Of a stretch of DNA of 64,000 nucleotides, positions 7,603-16,993 are shown in pieces; position 1 is the first letter of the stretch, and each line of letters starts with the position of its first letter. A model generated the notes under the pieces. It did not search any database and was not told the DNA's origin. It worked only from the letters and a program-made list of their open reading frames with translations. The position numbers were made by a program, and so were the translations under genes. Location: the NCBI RefSeq assembly GCF_000418365.1, contig NC_021663.1, positions 2,480,001-2,544,000 on the forward strand, read 5' to 3'. This DNA comes from Corynebacterium terpenotabidum Y-11 (lineage in GTDB: Bacteria > Actinomycetota > Actinomycetes > Mycobacteriales > Mycobacteriaceae).

Positions 7603-10092
7603 CTACGCGTCCACCCGCTCGATCTCCCCGGAATCGTAGGCCTTCTCCAGCTTCTCGCCCTCGACGTCGAAGGTCGGCAGCACCCGGTCCAGCCACTTCG
7701 GCATGTACCAGGTACCGCGGCCGGTGATGAACATCAGGGCCGGCACCAGCGTCATCCGGATGAAGAACGCATCGAACAGCACACCGGCGCCCAGTGCGAA
7801 CCCGAAGACCTTGATGAACGGCAACGGCTGGGCGATGAAGGACGCGAAGACCGCGATCATGATCAGCGCCGCCGCTGTGACCACCCGCGCGCCCATCCCG
7901 AAGCCGCGCACCACCGAATCCTCGACCGCGTTGTAGCGCCCCGCGTCACCGGAGGCCACCGCGGCATGGGAGTACTTCGTCCACCGCTCCCGCATCCGCG
8001 AGAGGATGAACACCTCGTAGTCCATCGCCAGACCGAAGGTCACGCCGATGAGGAAGATCGGCATGAAGCTGATCAGCGGGCCCGGCGACTCGATGAGACC
8101 CCACAGGCCCTCCTGCCAGAACAGCACCGTCACGCCGAACGCGGCGCCGATGGACAGCAGGAATCCGGCGGCGGCGACCACCGGGACCAGCAGTGACCGG
8201 AACACCATGAGCAGCAGGATCAGCGCCAGCCCCACGACCAGTGCCAGGTAGACCGGCATCGCGCCTTCGAGCCGGTCGGTGACGTCCTGCTGGATCGGGG
8301 TGAATCCGGTCATCCCCATGTCCACGCCGGTCTCGTTCTCCAGCCGGCTCATCTCGTCACGCAGCTGCCCGATGAGCTGCACGGTCTGCTCGTCAATCGG
8401 CCCGGTCGTCGGGGTGACGAGGATCTGGGCGGTCAGCCCGTCCTCTGACGCACTGATGAGCTGCGCCCGCTTCACGCCGACATTGTTCGAGAGCTGGTCT
8501 TTCACGGTGACGAACGCCGCCTGGGCCGGTTCCACCCCGGCGGCGACCAGCGGTTGGAGCGACACGGAATCCGGGTCGGCGTCCGCCCCGTCGACGATGA
8601 CGAGCAGCGGGGAATTGCGGCCCGCTCCGAAGTTCTCCTCGATGAGGTCAGCGGATCTGCGCTGCGTCGTCGATTCCGGGGAGGTGGAGTCCGACGGCAG
8701 GGAAAGCTGCAGGTTCTGTGCCGGCAAGGTCAGTGCCACCAGGACGGCGATGACCACGACAACGAACACACCGGGTGCCCGGTGGATGAGGGCCACCCAG
8801 CGGGTACCGAGGGACGGGGCATAGGGGTTCCGGGCCTTGCGCGCCGCCCGGGAAGTGCCGGCCAACCGGTCGGACAGCCGTGCGATGGGGCCCAGCTTCC
8901 GGCGCTTCCCGTGGCGTCCCCGGTGCGTTGTGCTGTCCGGGATCTCTCCGCGGCCAAAGGCGGCGTCCTTCCGGAACACCCGCTGCCCGCCGAAGCCCAG
9001 CAGGGCGGGCAGCAGCGTCAACGCGACCAGGACGGCGATGAGGACGATCGCGGCCGCGGCGAAGCCCATGTAGGTGAGGAACTCGATGTCCGCGAGTACC
9101 AGTCCGACGAGGGCGACGATCACGGTCAGGCCGGCGAAGACCACGGCCGAGCCTGCGGTACCGGTTGCCAACCCGACCGCATCGGCGCGTGACCGTCCCT
9201 GGCGCAGTTCATCCCGGAAGCGGCTCATGATGAACAGGGCGTAGTCGATGCCGACCGCCAGACCGATCATGATGCCGAGCACCGGCGTGATGTTGTTCAG
9301 CGCCACGAACGCGGTCGCCCCCGAGATACCCAAGGCGCCGATGCCGATGCCGATGACCGCGGTAATCAGCGGCAGCCCGGCTGCCAGCAATGAGCCGAAG
9401 GTGAAGATCAGCACGATGAAGGCCACGATGACGCCGATGACCTCACTGATCGGCTCGATCTCGATGGGGTCACCGAACCCGGCCCCGCCGGCCTCCGCCT
9501 TCAGTCCTGCCTCGCGGGCGATGTCGAGGGCGTCGTGAACGGCGTCCTTGTCTGCGGTGGTGACGTCAGCGGGGATATCGACATCGAAGGAGAAACTGGT
9601 GGTGCCGGTGGTGCCGTCAGCGCTGACAAGGGCGACGTTCGCGGCGTCCGCCTCGGCGACCTCCTGCGACAGGCCCATCTGCGTCTCGCTCTCGATGAGC
9701 AACTGCGTCTGTGCCGCATTAGCGGTGACCGGGTCGGTGAGGCTCTCGCGACCCTCGTCGGTCAGAGCCGTCACATTGTCCCGGATGGCCTGGAGCGAGG
9801 CGTCGATCGCGGACGCCACCTCCGGGTCGGTGAGCGTCTTCCCCTCCGGCGCCTGATAGACGAGGGTGACGCTCGCGTCCTCCATGGGATTCTTCGTCCC
9901 CGGGAACTTCTCCATGAGCATCTCGGTGGCGTGCTGGGAGGGCACCCCGTCGATGGAGAAGAGGTCGTTGTACCCCTTCTGTATCGCGGTGGACGCACCC
10001 GCCACGGCCACGAGGATGCCCAGCCAAACCACCAGCACGATTCTGCGGTGCAGGTAGGACCATCGGCCGAGCCGAAAAAGGAAAGTCGCCAT
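7603..10092 (-). CDS. MMPL-family RND transporter (mycolate/lipid exporter type)
   Basis: 829 residues, two RND repeats each with a large extracytoplasmic loop and a bundle of membrane helices. The proton-relay Asp-Tyr pairs of MmpL proteins are present in both repeats: VGIDYALFIMSRFRDEL and AMDYEVFILSRMRERW. Corynebacterial CmpL/MmpL3 proteins export trehalose monomycolate, and the neighbouring acyltransferase/SGNH gene points the same way; exact substrate assignment is inference. TAGGAT at 10101-10106 lies 8 bases before the ATG (leaderless). It is convergent with tgt, and the next gene upstream reads in the same direction. Confidence 0.85.
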   Translation of the reverse strand: MATFLFRLGRWSYLHRRIVLVVWLGILVAVAGASTAIQKGYNDLFSIDGVPSQHATEMLMEKFPGTKNPMEDASVTLVYQAPEGKTLTDPEVASAIDASLQAIRDNVTALTDEGRESLTDPVTANAAQTQLLIESETQMGLSQEVAEADAANVALVSADGTTGTTSFSFDVDIPADVTTADKDAVHDALDIAREAGLKAEAGGAGFGDPIEIEPISEVIGVIVAFIVLIFTFGSLLAAGLPLITAVIGIGIGALGISGATAFVALNNITPVLGIMIGLAVGIDYALFIMSRFRDELRQGRSRADAVGLATGTAGSAVVFAGLTVIVALVGLVLADIEFLTYMGFAAAAIVLIAVLVALTLLPALLGFGGQRVFRKDAAFGRGEIPDSTTHRGRHGKRRKLGPIARLSDRLAGTSRAARKARNPYAPSLGTRWVALIHRAPGVFVVVVIAVLVALTLPAQNLQLSLPSDSTSPESTTQRRSADLIEENFGAGRNSPLLVIVDGADADPDSVSLQPLVAAGVEPAQAAFVTVKDQLSNNVGVKRAQLISASEDGLTAQILVTPTTGPIDEQTVQLIGQLRDEMSRLENETGVDMGMTGFTPIQQDVTDRLEGAMPVYLALVVGLALILLLMVFRSLLVPVVAAAGFLLSIGAAFGVTVLFWQEGLWGLIESPGPLISFMPIFLIGVTFGLAMDYEVFILSRMRERWTKYSHAAVASGDAGRYNAVEDSVVRGFGMGARVVTAAALIMIAVFASFIAQPLPFIKVFGFALGAGVLFDAFFIRMTLVPALMFITGRGTWYMPKWLDRVLPTFDVEGEKLEKAYDSGEIERVDA

Positions 10093-10151
10093 GGGCGACC
10101 ATCCTAGGTGACCGGCCCGTCAGCAGGAACCGGCGCTGGTTCCCGCGCTGG

Positions 10152-12701
10152 TCAGGACTCCCCTGAGCTGACAATCGTGCCGCCGGGCACAGGGTCCGGG
10201 CCACCCTTCGGGAAGGCGTTGGCCAGGGCGGCGGCGAAGAGACGTCCGCGCGCGGCGTTGCCTTCGGCGCTGTAGTGGACGTTGTCCTCGCCTTCCATGA
10301 ACCAGTCCATGTGGTTCTGCACCTCGGCCGCCCAGTCCCAGACGACCGCGTTCGGGTAGTCCTTGGTGACGCGCTTGAGAACCTCGTTGAACTTCGCGTT
10401 GTTGGCGTTGGTGTAGTAGCCGGAGTCGTTCCGGATCCAGGCGGTGGACCACATCACGCGCTCACCCTTGAGCTGGTCGAGCATCATCCGGATGCGGGTC
10501 TCCTCGTCATAGGTCGCCCCGGCAGCGATGTTCGCGGCGTCATTCACGCCGGTACCGATGACCCAGCAGGTGCCTTCCGGCTGGTCGTAGGTGAGCAGCT
10601 CGGCGACCGAGTCGACGGCGGAGGGATAGTCCTCGAAGCCTTCGGTGGTGTTGCGTCCGCCGAAGACGCTGGTCTCGACCTCGGGGGCACCGTGGGCGAG
10701 GTACTGGTTCTCGCCGATGTCCGAGGGATCGGGCAGCATCTCGGGGTTGAAGATGCCGAGGGACGTCGAATCACCCACGTGGATGACCTTGGTACAGGCC
10801 ATCTGGGTGACGCCGTCGACGACGGCGGTCGACGAGTCGGCGGTGACCGGACCGTTGTTGTCGAGCTCGAGGGACTCCACTGCTCCGGCCTCGGCGGATG
10901 TCCCGTCACCGTTCGGGTTGGCCAGGACAGACGGCGCGCCGATGACGATGACGGCGGAGAGCACCACCGCCGCGCCGGCACCGATGTAACTCTGGAGCCT
11001 GCCTTCGTGCCGGATCTCCGTCGGGGTGGACGCCGGGATCGTCACCGGTGCGGCCTTCACCGGGCTCGTCGGCTTCTCCTCGATGAGGGTCGGCACCGGG
11101 GCCTCCGGTTCCACCTCAGCCCGTTCCACCTCAGCCCGTTCCACCTCAGCCGGCTCAACGTCAGCCGGCTCAACGTCAGCCTGTTCAACCTCAGCCGGCT
11201 CAACGTCAGCCTGTTCAACCTCAGCCGGCTCAACCTCAGCCGGTTCAACCTCAGCCGGTCCAGCGTCAGCCGAGGTGGGGATCACCGGGACGAACACGAC
11301 GCTGGGTGCCCCGGGTGCACCCGGGGCCGGGGCGGCAGCCAGGACGATCGGGGCGGGGGCGGTCGCCGCCACAACGGTCTCGGCCTCAGCAGTCTCAGCC
11401 GGGGCGGTCTCGGCCTCAGCAGTCTCGGCCGCAGGAGTCTCCGCGACAACGGTCTCGGCCTCAGCAGTTTCGGCCGCAGCAGCCTCCACTGCGACCGCAT
11501 CCGTCTCAGATGCAGCTGCCGGAACTTCCGTCGCTGCGTCAGCCACGACACCAGCGGCGTCCACCGGAGCGTTCTGCTCCCCACCTCGCGCAGCCCACCA
11601 GGCTTTCACCGGGCCCACCACGCCGTGACGGCGGATCGGATCCTCGAAGTACTTCCAGCTCACCGCGGACAGCCCCACAGCGATCCCCACGGTCAGCGCC
11701 GCCGACAGCAGCAGTTTGCCCTCGAGCCAACCGGCGGGAAGGAAAGCGATGACCGGCATGTGCCACAGGTAGATGCCGTAGGAGCGTTCGCCCAACCAGC
11801 GCATCGGCAACCAGCCCAGGATCCGCGACCACAGTCCGTCCGGGCGCAGCACCGACAGGATCGCACAGGCCGCGGCAACGGTGAGCAGCGCGATACCGCC
11901 GTGGTAGAGGAACACGTCATCCCGGTCGACGAGGACCACCATCGCCACGATCCCGCCCACGCCGATGAAGCCCAGCACCGCACTGGCCGCCTGGTTCGGC
12001 AGGATCGATTTGCCGGACGTCCGCCGTGCGGACAACCACACGGCCAGGGCCGCGCCGAGGAGCAGGCCGCCGGCCCGGGTGTCCGTGCCCTCATAGACAC
12101 GGGTATTGTCCCCGGATCCGTCAGCGAGCACCCACATGAGAGCGAAGGACGCCACGGTGATGACGACGGTCGCCCAGGCCACGAGGGTGCGGCGACCGCG
12201 CAGCAGCACCAACAGGGCAAGGAGCACGAGCGGCCAGATGAGGTAGAACTGTTCCTCCACCGACAGGGACCACATGTGGTCGAACGGACCGACGCCGGCG
12301 AAGTTGTCGAAGTAGGAACTTCCCTTGACGATCGTGTGCCAGTTGTTGACGTAGAAGAAGGTCGACAGCGCCTCACCCGCCCGCACGGTCAGGGCGCTAC
12401 GGTCCAGGGCGACAGTGAGGATCAGGGTGGCGATGACGGTGACGATCATCGCCGGGGCGAGCCGTCGGAAGCGACGCAACCAGAAGGTCTTCAGGCCCAG
12501 GTTGCGGCGTCGGTCCCAGGAGCGCATGAGATTCGAAGTGATGAGATACCCGGACAGGGTGAAGAACACTCCGACACCGAGCAGTCCGCCAGGCGCTCCA
12601 CTGATATTGAGGTGATAGAGGATCACCACGGCGACGGCGAGGGTCCGCAGTCCGTCCAACCCCGGGACGTACGTCGTCCCCTTATCCACCGGCTTCGGCA
12701 C
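10152..12701 (-). CDS. Membrane acyltransferase 3 fused to SGNH domain (TmaT-like candidate)
   Basis: About 849 residues in three parts. First is an OafA-type acyltransferase-3 membrane domain beginning YVPGLDGLRTLAV, with about ten helices. Second is a long low-complexity linker of Ala/Glu/Thr and repeated EVEPA/DVEPA units (DNA 11100-11270). Third is an extracytoplasmic SGNH hydrolase-like domain with HVGDSTSLG and the DNVHYSAEGN Asp-x-x-His block. This layout fits enzymes that acetylate surface glycolipids or polysaccharides; in corynebacteria TmaT acetylates trehalose monomycolate for MmpL export, and an MMPL gene lies directly downstream. GTG 12701 follows GGAG by 5 bases; the frame stays open to 12812, so a longer protein is possible. 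Confidence 0.75.
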   Translation of the reverse strand: MPKPVDKGTTYVPGLDGLRTLAVAVVILYHLNISGAPGGLLGVGVFFTLSGYLITSNLMRSWDRRRNLGLKTFWLRRFRRLAPAMIVTVIATLILTVALDRSALTVRAGEALSTFFYVNNWHTIVKGSSYFDNFAGVGPFDHMWSLSVEEQFYLIWPLVLLALLVLLRGRRTLVAWATVVITVASFALMWVLADGSGDNTRVYEGTDTRAGGLLLGAALAVWLSARRTSGKSILPNQAASAVLGFIGVGGIVAMVVLVDRDDVFLYHGGIALLTVAAACAILSVLRPDGLWSRILGWLPMRWLGERSYGIYLWHMPVIAFLPAGWLEGKLLLSAALTVGIAVGLSAVSWKYFEDPIRRHGVVGPVKAWWAARGGEQNAPVDAAGVVADAATEVPAAASETDAVAVEAAAAETAEAETVVAETPAAETAEAETAPAETAEAETVVAATAPAPIVLAAAPAPGAPGAPSVVFVPVIPTSADAGPAEVEPAEVEPAEVEQADVEPAEVEQADVEPADVEPAEVERAEVERAEVEPEAPVPTLIEEKPTSPVKAAPVTIPASTPTEIRHEGRLQSYIGAGAAVVLSAVIVIGAPSVLANPNGDGTSAEAGAVESLELDNNGPVTADSSTAVVDGVTQMACTKVIHVGDSTSLGIFNPEMLPDPSDIGENQYLAHGAPEVETSVFGGRNTTEGFEDYPSAVDSVAELLTYDQPEGTCWVIGTGVNDAANIAAGATYDEETRIRMMLDQLKGERVMWSTAWIRNDSGYYTNANNAKFNEVLKRVTKDYPNAVVWDWAAEVQNHMDWFMEGEDNVHYSAEGNAARGRLFAAALANAFPKGGPDPVPGGTIVSSGES
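11100..11270 (-). repeat. 15-bp in-frame repeats encoding an EVEPA-type linker
   Basis: About eleven copies of a degenerate 15-bp unit, in plus-strand form TTCAACCTCAGCCGG with variants (CGTCAGCCTG, CCTCAGCCCG). Each copy adds five residues to the acidic linker between the acyltransferase and SGNH domains. The period is a multiple of three, so gain or loss of copies would change linker length without breaking the frame. Confidence 0.8.
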
Positions 12702-12905
12702 TGTAGCTCCGACCTTCCTTCTGCGGGCCCACCTGCTGACCCGTTCCTTGACGTGGACCACCGTAGCAACGGCTACGGAAATCTCCGTAATACTGTGAGG
12801 GCTTTTTCGCACACATGATGCGGTGTCCGGTTAGTGACACCCCCTGCGGTCCCCCCCCCTGAACCGGCCCAGGGTCTGCCACGGGTCGGCGCCCCGGCAT
12901 GACGA

Positions 12906-12934
12906 AACCCCCGGTGCATCACACACCGGGGGTC
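12906..12934 (-). terminator. Terminator downstream of tRNA-Ser(CGA)
   Basis: A 10-bp perfect GC-rich stem (ACCCCCGGTG and CACCGGGGGT on the minus strand) lies just past the 3' end of the tRNA and is followed by a short T-rich stretch. Confidence 0.7.
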
Positions 12935-12942
12935 TGTTCTGG

Positions 12943-13029
12943 CGGTGGCGGAGGGATTTGAACCCCCGGTCGTTATTACACGACACTCGCTTTCGAGGCG
13001 AGCACCTTCGGCCGCTCGGACACGCCACC
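12943..13029 (-). tRNA. tRNA-Ser (anticodon CGA)
   Basis: 87 nt. The acceptor stem GGTGGCG pairs with CGCCACC with discriminator G. The anticodon arm reads CTCGC-CTCGAAA-GCGAG, giving CGA. There is the long variable arm expected of a serine tRNA, and a T-arm GGTTCAAATC. CCA is not encoded. It reads UCG codons. Confidence 0.95.
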
Positions 13030-13079
13030 GCGGATCAGGGTACAACACCCGGTGACGTGAACGGAAATCTGTCGTCCGA

Positions 13080-13256
13080 CTACTTCCCGGACAGCTTGTC
13101 CAGGCCGCTGTGCAGGGCGTTCTTGGCCTTTTCCGCGTTGTCGCCCTTAATGGCCTTGTCGATGACGTCCCCCGCCTTGTCCTCGATGGTCTCGCGGTGC
13201 TCGGAGACGGCGTCCTTCGCCTTGTCCGCGTACTTCTTCAGGTCGTCGATACCCAT
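13080..13256 (-). CDS. Small Rv0909/MT0933-type antitoxin-family protein
   Basis: 58 residues, highly charged and helical: MGIDDLKKYADKAKDAV at the start, then HRETIEDKAGDVIDKAIKG. It resembles the short actinobacterial proteins grouped as Rv0909 (MT0933) antitoxins and also CsbD-like stress proteins. No toxin gene adjoins it, so an antitoxin role is only a family label. ATG 13256 is the only good start; longer frames upstream are shadows of tadA. It follows tRNA-Ser on the same strand, 50 bases away. Confidence 0.6.
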   Translation of the reverse strand: MGIDDLKKYADKAKDAVSEHRETIEDKAGDVIDKAIKGDNAEKAKNALHSGLDKLSGK

Positions 13257-13344
13257 GGTGCATCCCTTCGGAGTCAATGATCCGGGCGCAGGGAAATCCA
13301 CGTACCCGGCTACTATCGCCGACAATACACAACCCGGATCCGTC

Positions 13345-13872
13345 TCACCGGCGTCCGGCGAAAAAGCCCCGCACCAGTGACTCACATTCCGCGAGCCGCA
13401 CCCCGCCACAGACCTCCACAGCATGCAGCGGTGACTCCCGTGCCACATCGAACACCGACCCGCAGGCTCCGGTCCGCGGCTCCCACGCGCCGAACACCAC
13501 CCGCGACACCCGCGCCCCGACCATGGCCCCCGCACACATCGCACACGGTTCCAGGGTGACCACCAGTGTGCAGCCTTCGAGCCGCCAGGCGTCCCCCAGC
13601 ACCCGGGCGGCCTCCCGCAGGGCCAGGACCTCGGCATGGGCGGTGGGGTCGGCGTCCGCCTCCCGACGGTTCGTCGCCGACGCCAGTTCCACCCCGTCGG
13701 GACCGTAGACCACGGCACCGACAGGGACGTCCCCTGCCGGGGTGGACGCCGCGACGGCTAAGGCTCGATCCATCCAGTCCCGGTCACGACGGGACCGCTC
13801 CTGCTCCGGCAACCCGGCGCCGATCACAGCGGACTCAGCGGACTCAGCGGGCACAGCAGACTCAGCGGGCAC
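13345..13872 (-). CDS. tadA: tRNA-specific adenosine deaminase
   Basis: 175 residues of cytidine-deaminase fold. The zinc ligands and catalytic Glu are complete: HAEVLAL (about residue 79) and PCAMCAG (about residue 109). It converts A34 to inosine in tRNA-Arg(ACG); two copies of that tRNA are encoded at 21.5 and 22.5 kb. The first 20 residues are an imperfect repeat of PAESA and may not be translated. The GTG start at 13872 is just inside the intergenic gap after its partner gene; MDRALAVA is a possible later start. Confidence 0.88.
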   Translation of the reverse strand: MPAESAVPAESAESAVIGAGLPEQERSRRDRDWMDRALAVAASTPAGDVPVGAVVYGPDGVELASATNRREADADPTAHAEVLALREAARVLGDAWRLEGCTLVVTLEPCAMCAGAMVGARVSRVVFGAWEPRTGACGSVFDVARESPLHAVEVCGGVRLAECESLVRGFFAGRR

Positions 13873-13878
13873 AGCAGC

Positions 13879-14412
13879 TCAGTCCCCAACGAAGTCGGCG
13901 AGCTCACCGTCGAAGAGATCCGCCAGCTCGTCACCGAAACCCAGGTCACCTGCGATGGACAGGAGCTGGTCGGAGGCGTAGATCTCCGCGTCATCGAACA
14001 ACACCGACAGTGCCTGCTCCCCCACCCCCAGGTCAGCGAGGATGCTGAAGTCGCCCTCCGGCCACGGCGCGTCGGGGTCGTCGGCGTCCTCGATCTCCTC
14101 GTCGGTGGGCGGGTCGACGCTCAGCTCGTCGAGGATGTCGGAGACGAGCTGCACACCATCGACATCCGGGTCATCGGTCTCCTCCAGGGCGACAGTCGAA
14201 TCCCCGACCAGGAGACGGGCAGCGCCGGGGGCGGGACGGACCAGGGCGCACCAATCGTCGTCGACACAGACCAGGCCCAGCAGGACGCCCTCCGCCCGCA
14301 TGCGGCGGAGCTCACTGACCAACTCGGTAAGCCCGCGCGGGACCGACCGTTGCACCACGCGCAGTGACCACTCCCCATCGGTGAGGTGTGCTGCGACGAC
14401 GAAACCACTCAT
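13879..14412 (-). CDS. tRNA adenosine deaminase-associated protein
   Basis: 177 residues, soluble and very acidic, beginning MSGFVVAAHLTDGEWSLRVV. It matches the actinobacterial protein that regularly precedes tadA and is named for that position; its biochemical role is not known. TACCGT (14420-14425) is 7 bases before the ATG, so the tadA operon appears to start with a leaderless mRNA. The stop is followed 6 bases later by the tadA start. The promoter region is shared with divergent tyrA, only 38 bp away. Confidence 0.8.
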   Translation of the reverse strand: MSGFVVAAHLTDGEWSLRVVQRSVPRGLTELVSELRRMRAEGVLLGLVCVDDDWCALVRPAPGAARLLVGDSTVALEETDDPDVDGVQLVSDILDELSVDPPTDEEIEDADDPDAPWPEGDFSILADLGVGEQALSVLFDDAEIYASDQLLSIAGDLGFGDELADLFDGELADFVGD

Positions 14413-14450
14413 GGGCGCTACGGTAGTCGGCTTTGTGCCACACTTGGTAG

Positions 14451-15536
14451 GTGACTTCTCCGGATCCCTCCCCGACCTCGCCCGATCCACTGTCTGTTCC
14501 ACTGTCTGTTCCACTGTCCGTTCCACCCGCCGTGGACCATTCCGGCCCGGTCTGTGTGCTCGGCCTCGGTCTGATCGGCGGCAGTCTGCTGCGGGACCTG
14601 GTCGCCGCCGGCACCTCCGCGTTCGGGTGGAACCGGTCAACGGCGACGGTGGACGCCGCGATCGCCGACGGCTTCGATGTCTCCGGCGACCTGGTAGCCA
14701 CACTGCGCAGGGCGGAGAAGGAGGACGCCCTCATCGTCCTCGGCGTCCCGGTCCCGGCCCTGCCCACCATGCTGAGCGCCGTCGCCGAACATGCCCCGAG
14801 CTGTGGCATCACCGACGTGACCTCGGTGAAGGGGGAGGTCCTGTCCCTGGTGGAGGACCACGGCCTGTCGGACCGGTTCGTCGGCGGACATCCGATGGCC
14901 GGAACCGCGGACTCCGGCTGGGACGCGACGATGGAGGGTCTGTTCCGTGGTGCGGTGTGGGTGGTCACCACCGACGGCGCACCGGAGCTCCCCGACGAGA
15001 CCGTCGACGCCACCTGGCTGCGGATCTGGTGCCGGGTCGTCCACCTCGCCGTCGGGGTCGGTGCGGCGGTGGTGCCCGCCCGGTCCGCCGCCCACGACGG
15101 TGCGGTCGCGCGGATCTCCCACCTGACCCATGTCCTCGCCGAATCCCTGGCGGTCACGGCGGACCGGGGCGGGGCCCTGTCCCTGTCGCTGGCCGCCTCG
15201 AGTTTCCGGGACGCCACCCGTGTCGCCGGGACCGAGCCGGGCCTGGTCCGTGCGATGTGCGAGAACAACCGGGACGCCCTGGTCACCGCACTCGACGAGA
15301 CGATCAGCCTGCTCCAGCAGGCACGGGCCGATCTCGCCGCCCCGGACCGGGACATCGCCGGACTGGTGGACGCCGGACATGCTGCGCGGCTACGCTATGA
15401 GGCTCTCGCGGGGCGGGTCGCGGGCGAACCCTCTGCACGGCCGTACATCCGGCTGCAGCCCGGTGTGTCCGGATGGTTGGAGCAGCTGCACTACGCGGAG
15501 AGCGTCGGCGCGCAGATCGCCCTGCTGGAGGTCTGA
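14451..15536 (+). CDS. tyrA: Prephenate dehydrogenase
   Basis: 361 residues. A Rossmann dinucleotide site VLGLGLIGGS is near residue 36, and SVKG and GGHPMAGTADSGWDA are the catalytic-domain signatures of TyrA. It oxidatively decarboxylates prephenate to 4-hydroxyphenylpyruvate in tyrosine synthesis. The N-terminus has a short LSVPLSVPLSVP repeat from a 12-bp DNA repeat. The start is GTG 14451. The aminotransferase at 22.9 kb could act next in the same pathway. Confidence 0.88.
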   Translation: MTSPDPSPTSPDPLSVPLSVPLSVPPAVDHSGPVCVLGLGLIGGSLLRDLVAAGTSAFGWNRSTATVDAAIADGFDVSGDLVATLRRAEKEDALIVLGVPVPALPTMLSAVAEHAPSCGITDVTSVKGEVLSLVEDHGLSDRFVGGHPMAGTADSGWDATMEGLFRGAVWVVTTDGAPELPDETVDATWLRIWCRVVHLAVGVGAAVVPARSAAHDGAVARISHLTHVLAESLAVTADRGGALSLSLAASSFRDATRVAGTEPGLVRAMCENNRDALVTALDETISLLQQARADLAAPDRDIAGLVDAGHAARLRYEALAGRVAGEPSARPYIRLQPGVSGWLEQLHYAESVGAQIALLEV

Positions 15537-15549
15537 CGCCTCCCGGAAG

Positions 15550-16683
15550 TTACGCCCCGTCGACCGTGTCGTCCCCGTCGACCGTGTCGCCCTCATCGAC
15601 AGCGTCGGCAGGAGCAGCATCGGAGGCTGCGGACACCCCGGCCGGCACCTGGCACTGTGCGGTACCGTCGGCGTCCGCGAGCTCGGTGATCACCGGAGCG
15701 AGCGCCTCGGCGAGCGCACCCGCGGCGGCCCGGGCAGTGGTGTCGGTCCCGTCAGCGGGTTCCACGGCGATGGCGAGCGGGACCTGGCGTCCCTCCTCAC
15801 CGACGAGGCCGAACTCGCGCAGCAGGTAGGTCCCGTCAGGCTCCGTTCCCCAGCCGCCCTTGAACCGGGCGTTCGGCAGCAGGCCCAGTCCGCGCCGGTA
15901 TTCCGGGATGACCTGTCCCATCGCGTCGAGCACCTGATCCGCACCGGCGAGGCACCCCAGCCGGTTGGCGAAGATGATCTGGTTGTCCAGGCTCCAGTGG
16001 ATGTCGCCGAAGCCTTCGTAGTCGTCGTTACTGCGGTCGCTTTCCGCGTCGGTGGGGTCCCCGGCCTGGCGCAGCACGGTGTCCACCGCGGTCGAGGACT
16101 CCTCATCGGTACCGAGGGTCTCCCAGAGCCGCAGTGCGGCGTCATTGTCGGACTGGGTCAGGGCGAGGGTGATGTCATCCGCCAGGTCAGCGGTGGTGCC
16201 CTCCTTCAGGGCGTTCTGCACCGCAGCCAGAGCGATCGGCACCTTGACCGAGGACCAGGCGCGCACATCGTCGAGGTCACCGGCATGGATCACCCCGCCG
16301 CCGGCTCGGGAGCTCACCCCGATGACCACGTCGTAACGCTCTTCGATGTCGGTGATGACCTCGGTCAGCCGGGTCGTCGCGGCATTCGCCTGCTCCTGCT
16401 CCGTCGGACGGGACGCCTCGATCGCCGCACTCTCCAGTGCCGCACGTTCCTCGTCGACGTCACCTGCGTCGCTGTCAACGTCCTGCAGGGCGGTCACGAG
16501 CACGGTGATGCTGAGAATCGCCAGGAGCAGGGTGCCGAGGACCCACAGCCCGACGCGACCGGACGAAGAACTGCTGGAGAAGTCGTCATAGACCTCGAAC
16601 TGTTCCGCAGCCTGTTCCGCACCGTCGCGTGCCCTGCCGCGTCCTCTGCTGTGCCTGCTTTCCACCCCACGACCATAGAGCAT
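15550..16683 (-). CDS. Membrane-anchored serine hydrolase of beta-lactamase fold, paralogue 1
   Basis: About 377 residues: a cytoplasmic basic/acidic head, one membrane segment (VGLWVLGTLLLAILSITVLV), then an extracytoplasmic beta-lactamase-like domain. All three active-site elements are visible: SSVK (SxxK) in AWSSVKVPIAL, QSDNDAALRLW (SDN) and FKGGWG (KTG-like). It could be a beta-lactamase or a peptidoglycan-modifying hydrolase; the family does not decide. Its closest relative here is the gene at 17729-18730, clearly a duplicate. ATG 16683 is chosen; a GTG at 16665 preceded by TATGGT is possible. Confidence 0.75.
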   Translation of the reverse strand: MLYGRGVESRHSRGRGRARDGAEQAAEQFEVYDDFSSSSSSGRVGLWVLGTLLLAILSITVLVTALQDVDSDAGDVDEERAALESAAIEASRPTEQEQANAATTRLTEVITDIEERYDVVIGVSSRAGGGVIHAGDLDDVRAWSSVKVPIALAAVQNALKEGTTADLADDITLALTQSDNDAALRLWETLGTDEESSTAVDTVLRQAGDPTDAESDRSNDDYEGFGDIHWSLDNQIIFANRLGCLAGADQVLDAMGQVIPEYRRGLGLLPNARFKGGWGTEPDGTYLLREFGLVGEEGRQVPLAIAVEPADGTDTTARAAAGALAEALAPVITELADADGTAQCQVPAGVSAASDAAPADAVDEGDTVDGDDTVDGA

Positions 16684-16993
16684 CCCGGTAGGGGTCGGCC
16701 AGTGGTGTTGCGCGGCGCCACCGATGGACCGTCGCGACCCGGACAACAGGTTTTGTCCTGCTTATTGCAGGTCACAGGGGCCTGCGTCTACATAGTGGTG
16801 TCGGCGTCCCCACCGGCGATGACGGCATCCCGGTCCAGGTAGGCGACGGTGCAGAGGATGGACACGGTGAGATCCGCCACATCTGCTACAGCCGGGGATC
16901 CGGTTGTGGTGGTCGGTGCGACGGAGACGGCGGGTTCAGCGACAGGACCACCGTGAGGACTACCGGGAGAACCGCCGGGAGGACCTCAGCTGG

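Noticed and set aside
10275..12818. Plus-strand frame of 847 codons opposite the acyltransferase gene
   Set aside because: Its composition is repetitive Arg/His/Gly without any domain; the minus strand has acyltransferase and SGNH signatures. High GC produces such shadows.
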